From Eublepharis macularius (lineage: Eukaryota; Chordata; Lepidosauria; Squamata; Eublepharidae), in NCBI RefSeq assembly GCF_028583425.1, contig NC_072793.1:95403689-95467688 (forward strand): 64,000 nt of DNA, given 5' to 3'. Below, piece by piece: positions 24,901 to 32,134 of the stretch. The notes under the pieces are model-generated. The model was not told the origin of the DNA, ran no database searches, and was given only the letters and a program-made list of their open reading frames with translations. The position numbers and the translations under genes are program-made. Positions within the stretch are counted from its first letter, which is position 1. Each line of letters starts with the position of its first letter.

Positions 24901-25534
24901 CACCTTGCATTTCAGAGAGAAAGGCAGGCTATAAATAAAGTAAGTAAACAAGTAAATAAATAAATGAATGTTGAGAGATGTTTACAGGTACAGCAGGCAG
25001 TTAGGTGTCAAATGACAATAAAAATACTTATTTAATATATCTCCTATGTGACCAAAAATGAAAGATCTGAAAACATTGTTCCCCCTTTAAAAAAAAACCT
25101 GACCTGCAACCAAAAAAGCACAATGAGATGTAGGATATGACTTTCTACAGGACATCTTCTGGAATGATGCCCATGGAGGGATATAAATGAAATTATAATG
25201 TTAGAATTGGTCATATTTGTGGATTTTTGAAAGAATAAATGCTGCTGATCGGCTTGTCCTTTTGTGTATACCTAGACTGGAGTTCTTCTCACTTACCCTT
25301 GATGTCTAGGCAGATGGCTAGTGGAATGGAGAAGGAGGTCTCAGTATCATTCAGAAAGAGCGCTATGATAATTCTACTCCACATGAATCACTGTTTAGAT
25401 CCTTGATTACCTGGTTCTGTTCCCTGAGCCAGCCCCGGTGTAGGACTCTCAGATCTCTCCGCATGCTGTCCATCATCTGGGAACAGTGACCCATTGAGCA
25501 CATCTCCACTCTTCTTATGAACGTCGGCAGCCAT
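12769..25534 (-). CDS. MON1A: Vacuolar fusion protein MON1 homolog A (five coding exons)
   Basis: MON1A forms a heterodimer with CCZ1. The complex is the guanine-nucleotide exchange factor that loads Rab7 on maturing endosomes and drives Rab5-to-Rab7 conversion. The gene is on the minus strand. Coding exons are 25534-25411, 22079-21612, 17723-16958, 15709-15562 and 12909-12769; all junctions have AG/GT sites and the phases fit (1, 1, 2, 0). They sum to 1647 nt, or 548 residues plus stop, close to the mammalian length of about 555. Residues aligned from memory to human MON1A include [78 protein letters not shown] and [10 protein letters not shown]. This covers the acidic N-terminus and the longin-type domains. 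The final exon ends [13 protein letters not shown], where human has EEDRLFILTPLTY. RBM6 lies head to head upstream, as in mammals. Confidence 0.97.
12910..13332. other. MON1A intron, nothing recognised
   Basis: Intronic DNA next to the last exon. A weak match to a reptile repeat phrase (TCTGATGAAGAGTTCTGTG) sits near 13068. Confidence 0.4.
13341..13737. mobile_element. 397-bp hAT MITE rich in GAACC/GGTTC motifs
   Basis: The ends are inverted: left TAGAGATGGGCACGAACT, right (reverse complement) TAGAGATGGGCATGAACC. Flanking 8-mers ATTGGTAG (13333-13340) and ATTGGGAG (13738-13745) match at 7 of 8 positions, as expected for a hAT insertion. Both halves are packed with CGAAC/GAACC and their complements (for example ACGAACCAAACGAACCAG, CGAACCGGTTCG). 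These are arranged like subterminal transposase-binding repeats. No open frame encodes a transposase. The insertion is in MON1A intron DNA. Confidence 0.9.
13880..14055 (+). mobile_element. MIR-like SINE, 5' truncated
   Basis: CACAGGGTTGTTGTGAGGAT, AAATGGAGGAGAGGAGAAAG and the tail GGTGGGATATAAATAAAGTA match the 3' two-thirds of the fuller copy at 15230-15465. The tRNA-like head is missing. Confidence 0.7.
14075..14545 (+). repeat. Purine-rich unit duplicated about 310 bp apart
   Basis: GGCAGATAAAAGGTTAGTGG with a purine-rich block and CCCCCCATAAGTCCTTAAGG (14080-14225) recurs as GGCAGATAAAGGATGATTGG with CCCCCCACAAGTCCTTGCGG (14393-14535). Between them are three degenerate copies of a GGGCCAGGCC...CAGCACTGCATAA unit of about 36-40 bp. 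This looks like a small local satellite or a composite repeat. Nothing in it is coding. Confidence 0.6.
14546..15030 (+). mobile_element. L2/CR1-like LINE, 3' fragment
   Basis: The left part is the degraded end of the reverse transcriptase region (TTAAAAGCCCTTCATTGCCT, the DNA of the 'FKALHCL' block, and GTGGAATGGCCTACC). It is followed by a T-rich 3' UTR and the tail TAATCTGCCTTGAGTCTCAG, then GGCTTATAAATGAAATAA. The tail is shared with the MIR-like SINEs nearby. Confidence 0.65.
15230..15465 (+). mobile_element. MIR-like tRNA SINE, near full length
   Basis: The head TATAGTGGATAGAGTGCTAG is A-box-like and CCAGGTTCAAATCTCTG is B-box-like. The core GTGACCTTGGGCCAGTCACA, GGGCTGTTGTGAGGATAAA and tail GAGAAAGGCAGGGTATAAAT with (AAAT)n follow. 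This order (tRNA head, MIR-type core, L2-type tail) defines MIR-like SINEs. It sits in the last MON1A intron in sense opposite to the gene. Confidence 0.85.
15562..15709 (-). CDS. MON1A: MON1A coding exon (residues about 453-502)
   Basis: This exon starts in phase 2, completing a Ser codon, and encodes [19 protein letters not shown] through [12 protein letters not shown] in 148 nt. The donor is TGG/GTAAGT. It matches human MON1A (PEIEAPYTSEEEQERLLGL) closely. Confidence 0.95.
15710..16957. other. MON1A intron, nothing recognised
   Basis: Intronic DNA without a repeat I can name. Short frames lack motifs. Confidence 0.4.
16958..17723 (-). CDS. MON1A: MON1A large exon (residues about 198-452)
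   Basis: A 766-nt exon reads ATGGGTACAAG at its start, completing the Asp of [10 protein letters not shown]. It continues through [52 protein letters not shown] and [12 protein letters not shown] to SSGLFT. The acceptor is TTGACAG and the donor is CCAG/GTGGGT. It carries the central longin-type domains used for Rab7 exchange activity together with CCZ1. Confidence 0.96.
17724..18541. other. MON1A intron, nothing recognised
   Basis: An open frame on the minus strand upstream of the exon is intronic read-through and is not conserved with MON1A. I identify no repeats. Confidence 0.4.
18542..18722. mobile_element. 181-bp palindromic (foldback) MITE
   Basis: The two halves are inverted copies. 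The left starts CTTACCAGCCTCCGGAACG. The right, reverse complemented, starts CTTACCGGCCTCCGGAACG. Arms of about 70 bp pair around a less matched centre near 18632. ACAT directly repeats on both sides (18538-18541 and 18723-18726), a possible 4-bp target duplication. Nearly all arm differences are TG versus CA at ancestral CG sites. No coding capacity; superfamily unknown. Confidence 0.75.
18723..19260. other. MON1A intron, nothing recognised
   Basis: Intronic DNA between the palindrome and the L1-derived insertion. No exon or repeat identified. Confidence 0.4.
19283..20869 (+). mobile_element. ORF1-only L1 retroelement (HAL1-like) with 22-bp TSD
   Basis: A 1587-bp insertion in a MON1A intron, antisense to the gene. 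It is bounded by a perfect 22-bp direct repeat at 19261-19282 and 20870-20891 (begins TATAATGCAA, ends CTTTGAGA), and ends in AATAAAAAATATTATT plus poly-A, as L1-type retrotransposition leaves. A CpG-rich 5' UTR of about 400 bp precedes an ORF1-type gene. That is followed by only about 300 bp of pyrimidine-rich 3' UTR. No endonuclease or reverse transcriptase (ORF2) is present. This is the layout of mammalian HAL1 'half-L1' elements. A retrocopy of a domesticated ORF1 gene is the alternative. Confidence 0.85.
19688..20570 (+). pseudogene. L1 ORF1p-like RNA-binding protein, one frameshift
   Basis: The ATG at 19688 follows a C run and opens [20 protein letters not shown], then a heptad-rich coiled coil ([19 protein letters not shown]). 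The frame shifts once in a run of nine G at about 19876-19884. It resumes as [19 protein letters not shown] and continues to a stop at 20568-20570, so the full product would be about 294 residues. The RRM-like region shows [13 protein letters not shown] and [17 protein letters not shown]. The C-terminal domain shows [12 protein letters not shown] and [20 protein letters not shown], the order of L1 ORF1p (Transposase_22). The tail is acidic, then basic (GPRRGRKI). A sequencing error in the G run is possible. Confidence 0.85.
21290..21495 (-). mobile_element. MIR-like SINE, diverged, minus strand
   Basis: Plus-strand CCACAGCAATTCTGCAAGGC AGGTTAGCAGACAGAATGG corresponds to the reverse complement of the MIR-like core, with GGGTTGTTGTGAGGAT decayed. 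It precedes the MON1A exon at 21612. Confidence 0.5.
21612..22079 (-). CDS. MON1A: MON1A coding exon (residues about 42-197)
   Basis: The 468-nt exon starts at AAG/GAGCAGG in phase 1, completing a Gly, then reads [17 protein letters not shown]. It encodes the variable acidic region ([20 protein letters not shown]) and the start of the first longin-type domain: [45 protein letters not shown]. The donor is CAG/GTAATT. The internal Met of MFVHAQ is not the start, because the upstream sequence AGQEGA is also conserved. Confidence 0.96.
22080..22470. other. MON1A intron, nothing recognised
   Basis: No repeat or exon recognised. Confidence 0.4.
22475..22833. mobile_element. MITE with about 35-bp inverted ends
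   Basis: The left end is TAGGATTGCCAACAGGCTGG then GGAAATGTCCTG. The right end, reverse complemented, is TAGGGTTATCAACAGGGCTA then GAGAAAAATGTCCTG. The 359-bp element has an AT-rich core and no coding region. The ends resemble the hAT-like family at 11092. I find no clear target duplication. Confidence 0.6.
23640..23946. mobile_element. hAT-like MITE fragment with GATGTCA repeats
   Basis: The right end GTTACCTGGCAACCCTGC is the mirror of the TAGGGTTGCCAG ends seen elsewhere. The interior carries many GATGTCA/TGACATC and GTGATG/CATCAC motifs. The left end is unclear. Confidence 0.45.
24600..24965 (+). mobile_element. LINE 3' end (L2/CR1-like)
   Basis: A T-rich 3' UTR with repeated TTGCACTGTTC-like phrases ends in GTAATCCACCTTGCATTTCA, GAGAAAGGCAGGCTATAAAT and an (AAAT)n tail. 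No coding part remains. Confidence 0.6.
24970..25410. other. MON1A intron, nothing recognised
   Basis: No repeat or exon recognised between the LINE tail and the MON1A start-codon exon. Confidence 0.4.
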
Positions 25535-25545
25535 TCCTTGGGAAC
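25411..25545 (-). CDS. MON1A: MON1A start-codon exon
   Basis: The exon begins after TTTGTTTGCAG at 25545 with 11 nt of 5' UTR, then ATG at 25534. It encodes [40 protein letters not shown] and P, ending in phase 1 at CCAG/GTAATC. This lines up with human MATDMQRKRSSECLDGTL and ERAESPTPGMAQGMEPG. A longer open frame in another phase over the same bases is a shadow. The match to the human N-terminus fixes the start. Confidence 0.93.
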
Positions 25546-26315
25546 CTGCAAACAAACAAAAAAACCTGCTAGCCTTTATGCAGTGCAGCTCTTATGCATC
25601 CCTGGCCTGCATGACAGGCCACTGAATTTCTTCCTGGTCTACTCATATGAGGACTCACTCCAGAGACGTTTCAGTATCTATCATTCCATAGAGATCACTG
25701 CTGTAAAAAAAATGAACACTTACTCAATTTACTACCATTTTAACTTCACTTTACAGATGGGAAAGCAAGGTAGTAGTCGCTTCCAAACAGACCATGCACT
25801 GAAGCCTTTACTAAGCAGATTAGAGAAATGGTCCGAGAAACACTATCAAGAAATTCTCTCAAGCCTTGGGAAACTGGGTCTGGCTTGCTGGCAGCAATGT
25901 CAGATGCTTCAACAGTGAAGCTGGCAGCAGATTATTTAAGTGCTTGGATAAGCCCAGGCCATCAGGAAAACAATACTACATAGCATGTGTCCTATTTACC
26001 TGAGACAATCTCATTTTTTCAGGTAGGCATTTCCTAGTCAATCCTTATCATTTTACCTTTGAGGAAGAATCAGATAATGCATTAAAAATATTTGATCATG
26101 AGAATTTCTGGAGCTGCCATTTTTCAAGTTCTAGTCCCTTCCCCATGATCTCTGAATATCATTGAGCAGGATGTGTGCATCTAAATGCACATGCAGAAAC
26201 ACTAAGAGACGGGCACCGTGCACCAATGCACACCCTGCTGTTGCATATTCTGTCGCTAGAGTGATTCACTGTGAAATGTTAATGTTTTGCAGGACAATAG
26301 GGCCAGAGGGCATGA
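25546..26315. other. MON1A intron 1, nothing recognised
   Basis: Short frames here show no family similarity. Confidence 0.4.
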
Positions 26316-26319
26316 GGCC

Positions 26320-26465
26320 TGCATCCCTACTCTGCCATGGAAGCTTGCTGGGTAATCTTGGGCCAGTTGCTCTCTTTTACCCTCACCTGCCTCACACAGT
26401 TGTTCTGGGAATGATGTTCCAAGCTACTTTGTGTCCTCACTGGGGATAAAAGCCAGGTGTAAAAA
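26320..26465 (+). mobile_element. MIR-like SINE fragment
   Basis: CTCTGCCATGGAAGCTTGCT, AATCTTGGGCCAGTTGCTCT and CTCACTGGGGATAAAAGCCAG match the core and tail of the copy at 15230. The head is decayed. Confidence 0.6.
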
Positions 26466-26479
26466 ACCCCTACGTTTTT

Positions 26480-26815
26480 ATAAAATATTTCTGAGATACA
26501 ACCCCCCCTTCTTGCTTTTGAATATTATCTATTGATTTATGTTCTATATGTTGTTTTAAGTATGATCCTACTGGGTACTTCTGTGTTGTTTAATGTCAGC
26601 CCTAGAATTGCTTATGCTCTGTTTCAGCATTTCTTCTACTCTGTACTGGATTTTTGCTGATGTTATATTTTTGCTGGTGTTATATCTTTTCAATAAAGAA
26701 TGGCACTGTTTATTGAAACGTCCTTGATATTGACTATACTAATCTTGCACTATGTAATCTGCCTTGAGTCTCAGTGAGAAAGGCAGCCTATAAATGACAT
26801 AAATAAAATAAATCC
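26480..26815 (+). mobile_element. LINE 3' end (L2/CR1-like), sister of 3755-4030
   Basis: It shares TGCTTATGCTCTGTTTCAGC and ATCTGCCTTGAGTCTCAGTG with the copy at 3755 and ends GGCAGCCTATAAATGACATA with an AAAT tail. Two copies of the same 3' UTR show a family active enough to leave long matching pieces. Confidence 0.6.
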
Positions 26816-26819
26816 GTTC

Positions 26820-27390
26820 ACGAAAAGCTATTGAACGCAGCACACATCTGGTAGAGAATAGTGAAAAGGAATAGTCTTTGCTACTGTAAGAATGTTAAGT
26901 GTTACAAGTACCAAAAGACTGTGCCTATGATGTGACAGAGGGTATGATATAGGATAATAATCTCTTTTCTTCTAACTAGTGAAGAGTTCCTAATTTGCTT
27001 TTCATGTTACTACTGAAGTGCTTCTTCTTTGCCTCTTTGAATGCTGATTATTATAGGTCAACTATGTCCCTGGGGTTTGCAAAATCAACTGACAAAAAAG
27101 ATGAGTCAAATTTCTAAGATGAGATTACTTTAGGAAAGGATAAAAGACTCAAAAGCAATACAAACAGTTCTTTTATTTGTCCCTAGGTTTCTGTTATTAA
27201 GGTATGCAGAACCTAGATTTGCAACTTTTAACTACACACAATGTTCTATTTATTTAAATTAAAACTGGACTTTCTGCAAAGTGGTAAAATATTCATCTGT
27301 AGTCAAAAATAATTAATACTAAGAGTTGGCAGCACTGAATACTGTTTTCTTCCTACCCTAAGTTTGTTGCTGTCTAAATATTTATTTAGA
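26820..27390. other. MON1A intron 1, nothing recognised
   Basis: AT-rich intron DNA. Confidence 0.4.
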
Positions 27391-27394
27391 TGAT

Positions 27395-27605
27395 TATACC
27401 TCACTGGGAATGCTAAGCATCTATCTTAAAACATTCTCTCCGTTTTCATTTTATCTTCACAACAATCCTGTGAAGTAGGTTAAGCTACAAGGGAATGAGT
27501 GTGCCAATTGCCATGCAAACTTTCCATAACACAGTAGGCATTTGAACCATGGTCTCTCCGATCATAGTCTTTACACTGTAACTACTGCACCATGTTGTGT
27601 TTCTA
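27395..27605 (-). mobile_element. MIR-like SINE, minus strand
   Basis: Plus-strand ATCTTCACAACAATCCTGTG AAGTAGGTTAAG and GTAACTACTGCACCATG are the reverse complement of the MIR-like core and head. The tail lies at the left. Confidence 0.6.
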
Positions 27606-28360
27606 AAAGCTTACAGACTCCACACATTGGAGAATTCTCACCTCTTGAAGATTTACTAAATTCTAAACAAATCATTTTTCAGGAAGCATCAAAAGTTCCA
27701 GTGATTATTACCCAGGATCTCATCAAGCCTCTCAAGCTCAAAAATGGGAGCCCTTCCCCTTACTTGGCCTGCACTGTAGGTTCACCTAGTCTGGACTCCT
27801 GAGTAGTAAGGCCACTAGCTGGTCTGACCCCAGAGTGGCAGAATTAGAGCTAGAGCATAGGGCTTGTACCTAATGGACAATTGATCCAACAATGCAGCTC
27901 TCTCAGACTTCAGCCTAAATAGGCTGAGGGGTGATGGTGTCTCAGGTGCCTTTGCTTGCAGGTGTTGGAGCTCAGGAGACTACACTGTACTCTGTCCAGG
28001 ATCCTGTGAGGAAGTATCACTCAGTGTTCTGTTCTGTGTCTGCAGGGAAATGGCACATTGCCAGCCTTACACCTTGCCTCCTTTGCACCACCTCTGCCTG
28101 GGCCTTTCACCACCTTTGTTCCGGTGGTGTGGGAGGTGATCCTGAGGGGCTGTGGGCCTGGGTTTGTGCCCCAGTTGGTGGGCCCCCAGTGGTGATCTTT
28201 AAGGCAGGCAGCAATGACTCTTGCAGGCTCTGGCAGAGTGGGCTCTGGCACTGCTGGCACATGGTCAGCTGGTTCTTCTGCAACAGGGTCTTTCCTGACC
28301 CTGCTGGTCCTCAGGCTCTTCCTCTGAGCTTTCCAGGTCTGATTGGTCCTAATAAAGATA
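27606..28360. other. MON1A intron 1, nothing recognised
   Basis: A 169-residue frame at 27931-28440 is rich in Pro, Ser and Trp, has no recognisable domain and runs into a SINE. I do not consider it a gene. Confidence 0.4.
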
Positions 28361-28364
28361 TTGC

Positions 28365-28565
28365 TGTGACCTGGATAGTCCAGGCAAGTCCAGTCTCATC
28401 AGATCTCAAAAGCGAAGCAGGGCTGTCCCTTGGTCAGTAATTGGATGGGAGACATCCAAAGAAGACCAAGGTTGCAGAGGCAGGCAATGGCAAACCACCT
28501 CTGTTAGCTTCTTGCTATAAGTTAGCTATAACCTGATGGTACTTTCTACCACCAGTAAAGCTATT
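28365..28565 (+). mobile_element. 5S rRNA-derived SINE, second copy
   Basis: CAGTCTCATCAGATCTCAAA, AGCGAAGCAGGGCTG and TAATTGGATGGGAGACATCC follow the 5S rRNA internal-promoter region. GGCAATGGCAAACCACCTCT and a decayed BovB-like end follow. It is better preserved in the 5S part than the copy at 5175. Confidence 0.75.
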
Positions 28566-29194
28566 ACACTGATCATGGTTTTAGTTCCCCCCCCTACCTT
28601 GGACCAACATGGCTCTCTACTTGTTTGAGCCAACACAGGGTTTAAACCCCAAATGTCAAAATGTCTGTCTTGGGGACCCTATTTGGGTGGCAAGGTAACA
28701 AAAATGTTTTAAATAAATAAATGTCTGGCAGTGAGGGGGTGGGGAATAGGACTGACTAGATAAATTATGGATACAGGAGTTGTCTCCCTCACCTGCCACT
28801 TTTTATTACAAATTCTCTCCCCCAATGTAATGTGTAGCTCCTCCTCCTCTTTTAAAGAAAATTGAAATTTTAGCGAAGGGTCTTGAAAGATCCCTGAGGG
28901 GCTAAAATTCACAGCCCTGAAGAATCTTTCAAGTTTGAAGTGCAGTATGCTGCATCTAATGAACCTCTAGCATTGTTTCCCAGACAATGATGGCCTTATC
29001 TAGGAATGACCAAATGTTTATCCTAGAAGGACTTCTGCATTCCCAGGTCATAAAAGAGAATTGTTCTTCTTTCTGCATATTAGTGCTTTGTCCTAGTCTA
29101 TGCTAGAAGCTGGGCATTAGTCTCAGTCTTAAGTATAAGCACCACATGCTCTCTATTAAGCTGCCATGTCAAAAAGTTCAGTCCTATGCATGGC

Positions 29195-29300
29195 ATGCCC
29201 ACTCACAACTAACAGTGCAATCCTAAACTGAGTTACTTCAGTCTATGCCCATTGCTTCCAACTCTTCTTAAGTCTCTCACAGGACTGCAGACTGTTAAGT
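29195..29300. repeat. MITE fragment (AGTGCAATCCTAAAC type)
   Basis: AACAGTGCAATCCTAAACTG AGTTACTTCAGTCTATGCCC belongs to the same MITE-like family as 7716-7833. Only one end is recognisable. Confidence 0.45.
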
Positions 29301-29810
29301 CATGTGTGTACTTCTTGGCTTCTACAAACATGCTGGACTTCAACAGGAGCACAGAAACTATACAGATGAAGCGAGCTTGGTTCTCAAAATAAATTAACTA
29401 CTCTGAGCAACACAGATGAGGGTAAACCGAAGGTGCCTCAACTCCCAGGTATGGAGAACAAACCAAATTAGCCCCCCTCCCCATTGCAGCAAACATACTT
29501 TCTCTGTTGTGGCTTCAGTGACATAAAGGGATCCAAATGGCCAGATGCTGGTATCAGCATAGGCAGTTTTCACCACTACCCCAGCATGCCCATTGTGTCC
29601 CTAAGTACTTTTCCCATGTAAGTGAATGGCTGCAATGCATTCCTTATGAGGTTGGATCTGAGACCTGGGTTCAGGTTTGATTGTGTAGGTTTGGTCATGC
29701 CACTTTCCCTTCAGCCTCAGTTCCCCATATGTAAAATTGCAACAGCTACAATTTATTGCAATAACAACTGTGGATACCACAAAAGGTTCTAAAGTTTTTT
29801 TTTTTATAAT

Positions 29811-29868
29811 ATCGCTTTTCGACCTTTTGGCTAAGACCAAGTTTTTTGGTAATTAAAAAGTGTAGTAT
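29811..29868 (+). pseudogene. U2 snRNA-derived fragment
   Basis: ATCGCTTTTCGACCTTTTGG then CTAAGACCAAG reproduces the first 31 nt of U2 snRNA (ATCGCTTCTCGGCCTTTTGG, CTAAGATCAAG) with three changes. About 18 foreign bases follow (TTTTTTGGTAATTAAAAA), then GTGTAGTAT, which is U2 32-40. The branch-site recognition part and the rest of U2 are missing, so this is not a working snRNA gene. It sits inside a T-rich run and is followed directly by a reptile repeat phrase at 29880-29955. Confidence 0.75.
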
Positions 29869-29879
29869 AAATGTTTAAT

Positions 29880-29960
29880 AGCCCAAGGATGCTCTGACTC
29901 TCAAAAGCTCATACCCTGGAAATGTAGTTGATCTTTAAGATGCTACTGGACTTGATAATT
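29880..29960 (+). repeat. Squamate repeat fragment joined to the U2 piece
   Basis: CAAGGATGCTCTGACTCTCA, AAAGCTCATACCCTGG and TCTTTAAGATGCTACTGGAC are phrases of a very common reptile interspersed repeat. The class is uncertain; a Penelope-like or LINE 3' end is possible. Confidence 0.5.
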
Positions 29961-30313
29961 GCATTATTATTGTCCTTTGTCTTGGGGGAAGAAAGCATTA
30001 AGCAAATAATTTGTTTTGTGATGGCAGTGGTAGCTGCTTGCCATGAGCACAGCCAGTTCAGCCCCGCCTATTTCTCTGTTTTAACCATTTGTGTTTCTGC
30101 ACTGTTTCTTAGCCCATATATGATAAACAAATCAGCATAAAAATACTCCCTCATTCATCTGTCTATAATAGGGCAATATCCTCCAGCTCATTCAGAATCT
30201 GACGACACTTTTGCTTTGTCAGAATCTTGGGAGTCATTTGTGCTTGTCTCTGAGGATTTAGAAAGCACAGGGTGGATGCGTATGCATTGGGCTGCACCCG
30301 GGCTCCAAAGCAG

Positions 30314-30334
30314 GTCTCTCTCTCTCTCTCTCTT
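30314..30334. repeat. (TC)n microsatellite
   Basis: About ten TC units. Confidence 0.8.
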
Positions 30335-30415
30335 TTTGGCACAAGCTAGAACGTAAGACATCAAAAGGCCCAACCTCTCTCCTCCTTCCTATTTGGGCAC
30401 GCAACGGATACTTAC

Positions 30416-30640
30416 AGTTTTGACAACAACCGGCTGCTGAGGGGCGGAGAGCGCCGGGCTCGGTTCTTGCGGAGGATGCCTAAGCGGGCGGAGGTTCAGC
30501 CTGCCGTTGCCTCCTTTGGAAACTCTGTCATTGCCGTCACCAACATACTTCTCAGTCCAGCCAGCTGATCCAGCCCTCACCAGCTACAGCCAAGAAAGTA
30601 CTGTGCACTACCTGCTTCTCCTTTCAAAGGTCAGTGCCAC
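30416..30640 (-). other. MON1A: Probable MON1A non-coding exon 1 in CpG-rich DNA
   Basis: On the minus strand AAAACT/GTAAGT at 30416 is a strong donor. The 150 bp upstream are rich in CG (GCGGAGAGCGCCGGGCTCGG on the plus strand), unlike the surrounding AT-rich DNA. The MON1A start-codon exon at 25545 has only 11 nt of 5' UTR, so an upstream exon is required. The 5' limit is a guess from the promoter motif at 30650-30669. A minus-strand frame across this exon has no match to MON1A and is not counted. Confidence 0.65.
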
Positions 30641-30670
30641 AAATCCCAGTGCATTTTGGGGACTGTAGTC
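30637..30670 (-). promoter_or_regulatory. ZNF143 (SBS)-like motif at MON1A promoter
   Basis: On the minus strand ACTACAGTCCCCAAAATGCA (30669 to 30650) agrees with the ZNF143/STAF consensus ACTACAATTCCCAGAATGCA at 17 of 20 positions and is followed by CTGGG. On the plus strand the overlapping ACAAATCCCAGTGCAT (30639-30654) is a second, weaker match. It lies just upstream of the presumed MON1A exon 1. Confidence 0.7.
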
Positions 30671-31204
30671 CACAACTTGGCCGCTTGGTGTCGTGGACAA
30701 AAGATGAGACTCGCAACTCCCAGTCCCAGCCAAACAAACAAATGAAACCACCCCAGATGATCTACACCTGTCCATGGATGAAGGTCCAAAAGAGTTAATG
30801 TAAGCTTTTGTTTGATTGAGAAATCTTTGGTGTCTTTTTCATTATGAAATTATTTAAAATAATAATATGGAGAATAGTTATAATGTATATAGCATTTTTG
30901 GAGTGTTTAAAATGTTGCACACATCATTTCACAAATCTCTACAACAGATGAGTGTTATTATTTACATCTGGCAGAGGAGTTGGGGCAAGGCAACTGAAGC
31001 TGAGACAGGAAGACCTGTTTCATGTTATTAAATCCTGCAAAACTTTCAGTTCAAATATTTTAATATTCACATATATTCTTAAATGTTAAATGCAAACCCA
31101 TTTAAACATCTGAAGCACATTTACACAGATGTGTCAATGGGATTTCTGGGCAGTGCACAGGATAGCAACCAAACAGCCCAATGTGATACGTGTTTACGCA
31201 GAAG

Positions 31205-31395
31205 TAAATCCCATTTATTTATTCACTTTATACCCAGCCTTTCTTCCCAATGGTGACCCAAAGTGGCTTACATTATTGTCTTCAATTTTATTCTCACAAC
31301 AACCCTGTAAGGTAAGTTTAGGTCACCCACTGGGTTTCTATAGCACTGCGGGGGTTCAAACCTGAGTCTCCCAAGATCCTAGTCCAACACTTTAA
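31205..31395 (-). mobile_element. MIR-like SINE, minus strand
   Basis: Plus-strand TTTATACCCAGCCTTTCTTC (tail complement), TTCTCACAACAACCCTGTAA and TTTAACCACTCCAGTTTGGC (head complement) define a nearly complete reversed copy. Confidence 0.75.
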
Positions 31396-31397
31396 CC

Positions 31398-31672
31398 ACT
31401 CCAGTTTGGCATAGTGGTTAAGAGTGGCGGGACCCTAATCTGGAGAACCGGGTTTGATTCCCCGCTCCTCTGCTTGAAGCCAGCTGAGTGACCTTGGGTC
31501 AGTCACAGCTTCTAGGAGCTCTCTGTCCCACCTACCTCACAGTGTGATTGTTGTGGGGATAATAACGACACACTTTGTAAACTGCTCTGAGTGGGCGTTA
31601 AGTTGTCCTGAAGGGTGGTATATAAACTGAATGATGTTGTTGTTGTGGCTGTTATTATTATTATTATTACAC
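31398..31672 (+). mobile_element. MIR-like SINE, plus strand, with (GTT)n/(ATT)n tail
   Basis: TGGCATAGTGGTTAAGAGTG (A box), GGGTTTGATTCCCCGCTCCT (B box), GTGACCTTGGGTCAGTCACA and AGGGTGGTATATAAACTGAA are followed by GTTGTTGTTG and TTATTATTATTATTA repeats. Together with 31205-31395 it forms a head-to-head inverted pair. Confidence 0.85.
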
Positions 31673-31754
31673 CACACTTGTATTCCCAGTTCTTGGCAAG
31701 ATTACAGGTTTTGCAAGAAGCAGTGCTTTGAACTTGATATTCAGTTTTTGACAA

Positions 31755-31985
31755 ACCTGTTTATATTACATGTTTATTTTGCTGACACTTCAAGGACTTC
31801 AGGGTAGCATACATAGTTCCCTCTTCTTTCGTTGTATCCTCACAACTACCCTGTGAAATAGTTTATGCAGACAGAAGTGTACATTACTGGACCAAGTTTA
31901 TCCAGTGAGCTGAGTGGGAATTTTAACTCAGATTTTTCCAGTCCTCCTAGTCAAACAACTCTAACCACTAGACAACACTGAGCCT
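31755..31985 (-). mobile_element. MIR-like SINE, minus strand, third in cluster
   Basis: ATCCTCACAACTACCCTGTG and TCTAACCACTAGACAACACT are the reverse complement of the core and A-box regions. It is more diverged than its neighbours. Confidence 0.65.
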
Positions 31986-32134
31986 AACACTGCCCCTCTC
32001 TCTTCAGTCACTTGTTTCTTGTTTGTGCCTCTGTAGCTTACACATACAACTTATTTCTAGACAACACAGCCACAATTTCTGAAAAACCTCTGCAAATATT
32101 CCCAAGTGTCTGGAAACTGATGAAATGTTTTCCT

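Noticed and set aside
25363-25551. 62-residue minus-strand frame beginning MQVPKEWL
   Set aside because: Wrong phase of the MON1A start-codon exon. The phase starting MAADVHKK matches human MON1A.
27931-28440. 169-residue open frame in MON1A intron 1
   Set aside because: No domain or splice context. It runs into a 5S-derived SINE and its composition is like random GC-richer DNA.
29811-29868. Functional U2 snRNA gene
   Set aside because: Only about 40 nt of U2 are present, with an insertion and no Sm site or promoter elements.
30389-30580. 63-residue minus-strand frame in the MON1A CpG island
   Set aside because: No similarity to MON1A. It reads through the presumed non-coding exon and its donor.
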